This document shows, piece after piece, positions 37,201 through 46,200 of a DNA stretch of 64,000 nucleotides. The DNA comes from an uncultured Oceanospirillaceae bacterium (GTDB lineage: Bacteria > Pseudomonadota > Gammaproteobacteria > Pseudomonadales > Balneatricaceae). A model generated the notes under the pieces. It did not search any database and was not told the DNA's origin. It saw only the letters and a list, made by a program, of their open reading frames with translations. The DNA lies in the NCBI GenBank assembly GCA_937138495.1, contig CAKZPE010000066.1:19964-83963 (forward strand). The letters run 5' to 3'. A program made the translations under genes and the position numbers. Position 1 is the first letter of the stretch, and the number at the start of each line of letters is the position of its first letter.

Positions 37201-40200
37201 GAATTGCTGGCTTCCGATAGCCGCAGTGTCAGTCTGACAGTGCCGCAAACAGCAACTGAATTGCTGGTTCAGGGAGCGGTCTTCGATGATTACGGTAATC
37301 GTCGGGAAATTGAGCGCCGGGTCATCGTCCGTGAACAGACGCTGCCGGTGCTGGATGCCAGTACGCAAAGCTTCGATCATATGCTCACCGACGGTGCCGA
37401 TGTCTGGTTTACCGAGCAGCGTGATCTGCTGGATAAAGACGGCAATATTGTTGCCACTGCAGAAGAAAACATTACTGCACTGACCCGTCTGGAAAACCGT
37501 CTGCTGCTGGCACTGGCCAATAACCGGATGGTGATTCTGGATCCGGCGGAAGACTTCCAGGTAGTAAGTACCCACGAAACTTCCGGTGTGGTGACTTCAA
37601 TTGCCCAGCAGTACGGTGAAATTCTTGCCGTGGCCGGTGGCCAACTCAGTCATTACCGTATTTCCGGTAACGTGATCAGTGACGGTGATAATCTCTCCGG
37701 CCTGAACCTTGATGCGGCACTGGACGTGTACAGTCTGAATGATGGCTATATGGTTGTTGCTGAAGATGCAGTGATGCAACTGGATAACCAGCATCAACTA
37801 ATGTCTGACCGTCACTATGTGATTGAAGGCATTACTGCTTCAGTACTCAGCAATGGCTGGTTATATCTGTCCACCCAGGAAGGTGATCTGCAAGCGATCA
37901 GCCTGCAGGGCGATCAGTTGCAGCTCAGTGGTGCCGATATTTATGCGGAACGTCTGCTGGTTGCAGAACGTCAGCTACTGGCGCTGTCCGGCAGCACCCA
38001 GCGTCTGCAGGTTATTGACATCACCCAGCCTCGCCGCCCTGAACTGCAGGGTAGCTATGCGCTGCCGGCGGCAGGTTCAGTGAACCGTGCACAGCGTTAT
38101 CAGGGTAAGATCTGGCTGGGAGGCCTGAGCGGTTCAGTTATCCGTTATGAAACCCTCATCAGCGAACCCCGTTCGCTGTTCAGTGGCGGTGAAAATCAGG
38201 GCAGCGTAACCGATGTTGCTCTCAGTGACGGTCAGTTGGTGGCGGCTGCCAGTTTCTATGGCAGCCAGGTTGCCAGCCTGGGCGCCGATGGTTGGCAGCA
38301 GTTCAGCTATCCGCAGCAGCCATATACAGTCGGTACGCAAAAAGCGGTCATTGCTGATGGCGTTGCGTATCTCGCCCAGCATGACCGCCGTAAAGTGGTA
38401 GCCATAGCGGCTGATCAGATGCAGGCTGCGAATCCGCAGGAACAACAGATCTTTAGCGGGCTGATCGCGACGCATCTGCAGGCCTCAGCCAGCCGGATAA
38501 TCGCCGCAGAAGGTAACCGGATCTATCTGGCTGATCGTCAGAATCCGGCTCTTCAGGATCAGCTTGAATTGCCTGCTGGTGAAGACATCATCAGTTTGGC
38601 AGTGCATGGCGAAACCCTGTTTGCCAGCACGTCAAACCGCCGTCTGTACAAGATCCGTTCAGTACAGCTGCCGGTTGATCAGTTTGTCCTGAGTCAGACT
38701 GCGATCATTGATGGCGCAGCAGATGTGATTCAGCACCTGACGGTTTCCGGTGATTACCTGTTCTTTACTACCGGCGATGACCTGCACCGTCTGAATCTGA
38801 ATGACTATACGGATCAGACACTGACACTGGATGCCGGTCAGCTGGTCAGCGCGCTTGAATATGCCGATGGCATCCTCTGGGTGGCTGAAAAAGGTCAGCA
38901 AAGCCGTATACAGGCGGTAGATGTTGCTGACTGGCAGCGGCTGCCGGTAGAAGTGCCGGCTGCCGGTCTGGTTCTGGATATGAGCTACGACCGTGGCATG
39001 CTGGCAATCGCAATGGGCAGCCGTGGCTATCAGTTACTGGACGTAAACCTTGCACAGCGCAGCGGTAATGCGGCAGCGGTAATGCCTGAAGCCGATACCG
39101 TATTTGTACAGGGGCAGAGCCTGCCGCTGGCGCTGACAGATACCGCCCGGGTGAACTCCGTCCGTTACTTCGTAAACGGTGAACTGGTAGCAGGCAGTGC
39201 TCAGTGGCCATTCAGCTCAGCCATTCAGGTACCTGCTAATCTGCGTAACGGCCAGCCGTTCAGCATCAGTACGGAAGTTGAAACACTGGCCGGTCAGGTG
39301 CTGCGTTCAGAATCGCTGGAAGTACTGCTGCAAGGTGAAGACCTGCCGGAAAACAGCCTGAAAGTTGTACTGGCTAAACCGGTTGCCGGTCAGAGCACCT
39401 ATGTACCGAAGCCGCTGGAAATCCGTGCACTGGTTCAGGATAGCAGTCAGCCGATTTATCAGGTTGAGTACTATCAGGGCGACAGTCCGGCCGGACCGTT
39501 CAGCCTGATCGGTAAGCATTATGGCCCTGAGTTTGTCATATTCAGAACCTATGATCTGGCAGACGATGGCAAGTACCTGAAAGTAGTTGCTGTGGATGTG
39601 TACGGTAACCGCAGTGAATCTGACGTGGTCCGGGTGACACGTACCGCCGATGCTGACAAGCCGGTTATCGGGCCGTACAACCTGACAGGTGAGTTACTGT
39701 CAGCGAATGAAATCATTGCTGAGCACGACTTTACGCTGGGAATCAGTATCAGCGATGCCGAGAGTGGCATTGAATCTGCAATTCTGCGCCGTAACGGTGT
39801 GATTGTTGCCGCGCTGTTTGAAGAAGGACAGCTGAACTTTACTGAAACCACGGCGCAGGAAGGCCAGGAACTGACCTATGCTATCGAGGTGAAAGATAAA
39901 GCCGGTAACCTGGCAACCCACAGTGAAACCTACGACATCGTAGAAGATACCGCACCACAGGTGGAACGTTTTGCCTTAACCGGTAATGCCACCAGCATTA
40001 TCGAAAGCAGCCGTTTTGGTATTGAATACACTGTCACTGATACTGTTGCGGTAGAACGGATCGAGCTGATCTGGAATGGCTTTGTTCATAAGTATCCGGT
40101 GAACGGGTTGAAACAAATCAGCCAGACACAGCATCTGACTGACTCCCGTGCTGTCCGGGTGGCCGGCAGTGTAAGTGAACTGCTGGTGATCCGTGTAACA

Positions 40201-43200
40201 GATGATATCGGCCAGGTAACAGAGCAGACCCTTGATCTGGATGTACTGCAGGATCAGGTACCGGAAGCATCCCGCTTACAGCTGGAATATCAGCCGACCA
40301 ACTTCTATGGTCAGCCGGCTGTGATTAATATCCGTAATATCAGCGCTGCTAACGATGGTGACGAAGCCGTTAACCTGAGCATTATTGAAGTTGCGCCGAC
40401 AGCGGATAAACAGGTGGACACGCAGATCAGCTTCCTGTCAGATGATCACGCCCGTGTGACCCTGCGTCTGCCTGAAACCGATATCAGTGATGACACTTAC
40501 CGCTTTAAGGTACGTATTGCAGACCATCTGGGTCAGGCAGATCTGGGGGCTGAACAAACTGTACTTCTGACCCGTCAGCCTAATGCCGTTGAGTACTACA
40601 AACTGCCGGAGCAGGCAGCCTTTAACCCACTGGTGATGGCAGCAGGTGAGCAGGCCGTTTATCAGGTGAGAGTCGTAGACAGTGCTAACCGTCCGGTACC
40701 AAACCAGCGGATTAGCTGGACCCTGACAGGGGTAACAACCAACACCGGTAATACTGTGGCACTGGCAACCACTGTCACCGACATCAACGGTGTGGCATCG
40801 CTGGACTTCAATACCGGACAAATGGCTGGCGTACACGACCTGAAAGCCACGCTGGAAAGCTTCAGCAACATCACAGCTACGCGTCGTATCCGTATTGATG
40901 TTGGTGAAACCGCCGAAGTGCGTTTTGCGCATATCGCACCGGTACAGGCCGGAGAACAGACCCTGCTGGTCATGAAGGCCTATGATGAAGGCGGTAACTT
41001 TGTCGCGGTGGACTCAACCACCAGCCTTAAAGTTACCTTGCCGTTTGCCGGTTTCCATTTTGGCTTTGCCAACAGTGCCGATATTACCCCGCTGGGGAAC
41101 GGTGGTGAACAGGTACAGCTGCGTCTGAATCAGGGCACACTCAGCCTGCCGGTAGCGGTGGCTCAGACAGTGGGAACCTATGAAGCGCAGCTGGAGGTCA
41201 GTGGCGGTAACGGTGTAATTACCACTTACTATCAGCAAGCAACGGATGATCAGCCTGCTCAGGTGAACACTGTTGCTCTGCAGGTCATTCCGAATGATCC
41301 GTTCCGGATCGGCTTCGCAACTCTGTCGCGTGATAATCATGAATTCGGTGAAGAAGAGCGTCTGGAAGCCGGTGAAGCGGTAACTTTGTCAGCCACTTTG
41401 TATGACCGTTACCTGAATAAGATTGTGCGCTTTAATCCATACGGCGATAACGCCCGGGATGCCAATGTCCACCTGCAACTGGCAGTAGATGGTGGCGGTG
41501 AAATTGATTACGAAGGCAACATCGGCACTGTCTACCTCAATCAGGGGTACAGTGAAGTACGGGTATCCAGTCAGAACGTTGAAAAAGTAACTCTAACCGG
41601 GCAGCAAATCAGTGGTGATCCGGCGGTATCCGGCGTGGCAATACTTGGCAGCCATGAACTGGACTTCCTGAAGCGTCGTCCGGCGATTTATGACCTGGAC
41701 ATCGCAAAGGCACGCAACAGCCAGGTGACACCGTTGTTGCTGGAATATACCGAAGCAGTCGCCATTAACGATGAACTGTCTGCAGTGCCGGCAGCAATCA
41801 CGGCTGAAGGTGTGGCAGTCAACGGTACCTTCACGCTGGATAATTTTGATGATACCGGCCGGGTAGTCTTTACGCCGGAGCAGGCGCTGGATCTGGGGCA
41901 GTGTTACAACCTGTCCAGCGAAGGCTCCAGCCTGTACGGTGAAGCGGCTAACGACCCGGTACTGAATCAGCAGTTGTCGGCATGTATGCCGCAATACATG
42001 TTCCAGGTACCTGATTACCTCTATGTGCTGGAAGGAACAACCTTTAACGGTGGCATTGATGTTGCGGCTGATGGTCATCTGCAGGCCTACCGTGTGGTTG
42101 TTAAACGTATTGTATCTGCAGACCCGGAGCAACTGAGCGATGAATTCAGCCAGAGTAATTTCAATCCGCAGTTCAGTCTGACATTGCCAATTTACCGTGA
42201 TACCGGTGTGGTAGATGGCCAGCAGATCCTGCTGACAATGGAACGTGACTTTGTACCGGTTTCTGCAAATCTGCTGTCAGGTAACCTGCTGGCCAATTTT
42301 GTCGCGATCAATTCCGGTATCAGTGCTAACCAGCTGGCCCTGCGGGTACTGCAGGTTGGTGGCGATTATGACAATGACGGATTGCTGAATGAACTGGAAT
42401 TCAGTCTGGACGGGCTGGACCCGGCGAATCCGGATTCCGATGGCAATGGCATTAATGACGGCCAGGACGATCTGGATGGTGATGGTCTGAGTAATCTGGA
42501 AGAAGTCGCTGCCAATACCCAGCTGGACAATGCCGACTCCGATAACGACGGCCTCAGCGATTACGACGAAGTACAGGTATACGGTTCTGATCCGAACCTG
42601 GCCGACAGTGATGCTGACGGTATTCCGGATCTTGTAGAAGCCATAACAGGCTCCGATCCGGTAGACGCTTTTGACCGCGATGTCGATCCGTTCTACATCA
42701 CGTCTATCAGCGTGACACCGCAATCCCTGAACTATCTGATGGGACAGGGCAATGCTTCTGCTCAGCTGAAAGTCATGGCTAACTTCCGTTATGACAACCG
42801 GGATTATCTGGCAGACATCACCTCACTGGATCATCTGTTGCAGTACGTCAGCAGTAATGAAACGCTGGTGCAGGTGAACAGCACTGGTGCGGTGACCTAT
42901 CTGGCAGCAGGTGATGCTCAAATCATCGTACAGTACTTTGAGAATACCAGCTTTAATCAGCAGGTTAGCGTCAGTATCGAAGCGCCGGCGGTCGGTGGTA
43001 TCGAACTGCCGGAAATGGTTATCGTACCGGCACAACCGGCACAGGGGCTGTATAAAGGCGCGGATTATGGTCAGTTGGTCTTCGATATTAAGACCAACCT
43101 TGCAGATAACGTGCTCAGTAATCATCAGTTCCGTCTGGGAACTGAAACGTTACCATATCTGCAAAGCGGAGATGTTCAGCCGGAATGTACTGCTGATGTG

Positions 43201-46200
43201 AAATCCGCCTGTGCTTATGTGCAGAAAGAAACTGATGCGCCGGGCCGTTATAAACTGTACTTCCCGTATGGCGTACCACTGGATGTAGCGCAACAGCTGA
43301 GCCTGAATGTGCGGATCTTTGATGCATCCCTGCACGAAACGCTTCGTCAGGAAATGAATCATGAAACCGTTCTGGAACTGCCATTGGTGGATGATCCCGC
43401 AGCGCAACTGACAGGTGCGCCTTCTGAAGAAGATAGCCTTAATCTGGTAGAAGGGCAGGCACTGGTTGTTGAGCACGGTATTAGCGATGCCGGCTTTAAT
43501 AATGTGACGGTAGAAACCCTTCTGGACGGTAAGTCTCCGATGAAACTGGAAGACTTCTGGGCATTCCGCAAGCTGCCGGCTCAGGGGCAGGTTGTTTCTC
43601 TGAATACTCCTGTGTTTGAGGTCGACAATGATGGTTTCCCAGAACCTGCACGGCCACTGCTGCGGTTTAAGTTTAAAACGTTCCAGGAAAGTTATGTTAA
43701 TAGCAATTATTACATATTCAGGCTAACTGGTGACGTGCCGTTTAGCCCTCAGGCCAAACTGTATGAGCTGAATGCGGCCGGTCATTTAGGTGCAGAAATT
43801 CCTCTTGCTGCTTTTGAAGAAGAGGAAGGTTCACTAGGAAAGGTACATCAGGTACGTCTGGCAGAAGGGGCTGACCTGACAAAAGAGTATGCGCTGATTC
43901 TTGCAACTCAATATCCGGAATACGGATCTTTGGGGGGAGGGGACGTGAGGCATGGCTATTACTTCTGTCAGGGCCGTCCGGGTTGTGAGAATGGTTCTGA
44001 CAATGTGAATGTGTCATTTGAATATCACTACACGATTCCAGTATATCCGCATTCGGTAGTAGATATGGCGTTTGCAGGGAACCCTCAGATCGAAAACCTG
44101 ATCTTTGTACCGGGGCAAACATTCCAACGTGTTGTTCCGGCTGATTTGAGTGTGTCTCCGTCTCAACATTTTGAAGGGCAGAAGTCATTACTGCGTTATC
44201 GGTTCGAACTGACAGAAGACCTGTACGAAGGGAATTTGTTAGAACTGACTGCGAACGCAACGTCTCAGAGCCGTATTTGGTTGCGGTTGTTTAAGGAAGG
44301 TCCGGGTTATGGCGAGGGAGAGATAAGTGTTCTCAGTCACTATGTATATGATGGGGAACTGAATACCGGCCGCGTAACTGTATCTGCACCTTCTTTAACG
44401 AAAGGTGTGTATACCCTATTACTTGCGCCGCATGGCCAAAGGGGAGAAGAAGCCAATCCGATAAGCCTGGCAGTGACACAATTTGGAGGACGGTATAATT
44501 ATATTTGTGGCACACCTGATTGTGATAGTGATGCTGGTCAGGAAGATATTAATACCTGGGGTCGGTATCTGTTGAACTTTAATTTTGCACCTCAGGTACA
44601 GCCGGTTGAGCAATACCAGGCTAATAACAGGCCAGTGAAAGATTACCACCGTGTTTATTCGCCGCTGACGTATGTGCCGCAGTATACGAGTACGGAAGGC
44701 TACTACCGGGTGAAACCGGATGATGACGGTAAGCAGATTTCCTGGCGGGTCACTGAACAGCGTGCAGCAGATCTGGCACCGCGTATAAGCGAAGTTCCGG
44801 GACCAAGGCTGGAAGTTGAGCCACTGCTGAATGATAGCGAAAGCTGTGACCTTGCTAACCCGCAGTCATTCTCTAATGTCTCGCTGTACGATGTTAGCTT
44901 TGCATCTAATCGTGAGGTTGAGGGTGAAGAGTTTACGCCACTTATGAGTATGCAGCGCGTTCCGGCGGCGATTTTCGACCGGTTACGGGGTCTGGCGCTG
45001 GGTAATGAGGTTAAACACTATGCGGGTGTTCCGCAGGGCAACAAGCAGCTGAGCTTTAAGATCAACAGTCCGTATCCGGTGACTGGGGTTTATATTGCTT
45101 CAGACGTAGGGCTTGGTCCGGATAAATGGTTCAGGACTGATGATGGTGTTGAGTATTATTATGCCGATACGCCTGAGAATCTGAAGAATCTGTTGAGTTG
45201 GTACCCGAACGGGCTGCCTGTTGTGGTAGTAACAACGTGTTCAGAGTCGTACTTGTGGACAGAAGTCGCGCTTGGAGGAGAATTGGCAACAGACCCTGCC
45301 CCGGTAATCAGCCTGGACAACCCGGAAGTAAACATCATTGCTGGCGGTTCACAAACGCTTGATGTAAATGTCAGCGATGCAGGCCGGAATCTGTTGTTCG
45401 TCGGTGCATTCATGCAGGGACACAATAACCAACGAATCTGGCTGGGTGGGCTGAACAGTCTGGAGAGCACGGCTTGGTTTATATTTGGGGCACCTAAACG
45501 CCAGTACTTCGGGCAATCTTCGGATCAGTTGCAGCTCAGTGTGCCGATTTCAACAAATGCTGATCCAGCGCGGATGCGTGTGAATCTTCGCCGCCGTATG
45601 TGGTTGTATGCTGTCGACAGTACCGGGAATGTTACGGTCTCTGAACAGTACTGGCTGAATATATTGCCGCCACAGGTGCCACACAAGCCGGTAGATGTTA
45701 AGTCACTGCCGCTGTATGCCACCCGTGAACAGATCTTTGGCCGGCCTGAATATTTCTATGTCAATGTAGAAACCGAGGGATACCATACCTTCAGAATTCC
45801 GTCGATTAATTCTGTCTCTTTCATGACAGTGACTAATGCATCAAATAGCTTCAGATATTTATCCCGGGATAAATGTGAATACCGGCCACACGCCAGGTTG
45901 TATCTGAGACCGGGCATGTATGTGATTGAAATACTGGACCGGACGTCTTACAACGAACGGGAATATGGGTATGGCGGCGATTATGGGTACGGTGCTGAAG
46001 ACGGGTTTGAACCTGATGAGTACGGTTCACTGGGTACCTTTGATATTGCTGTAGAGTACGGCCAGTTCGACTGTTTCGGCAATGAAATGTATGGCGACTA
46101 TGGCGATGCTACCGATAACTCGGGTGGTCATGGCGATTACGGTACCGGTATTCCCGAGGACAATGGCGATTACGGCACCGACACCTCAGATGGCTACGGC

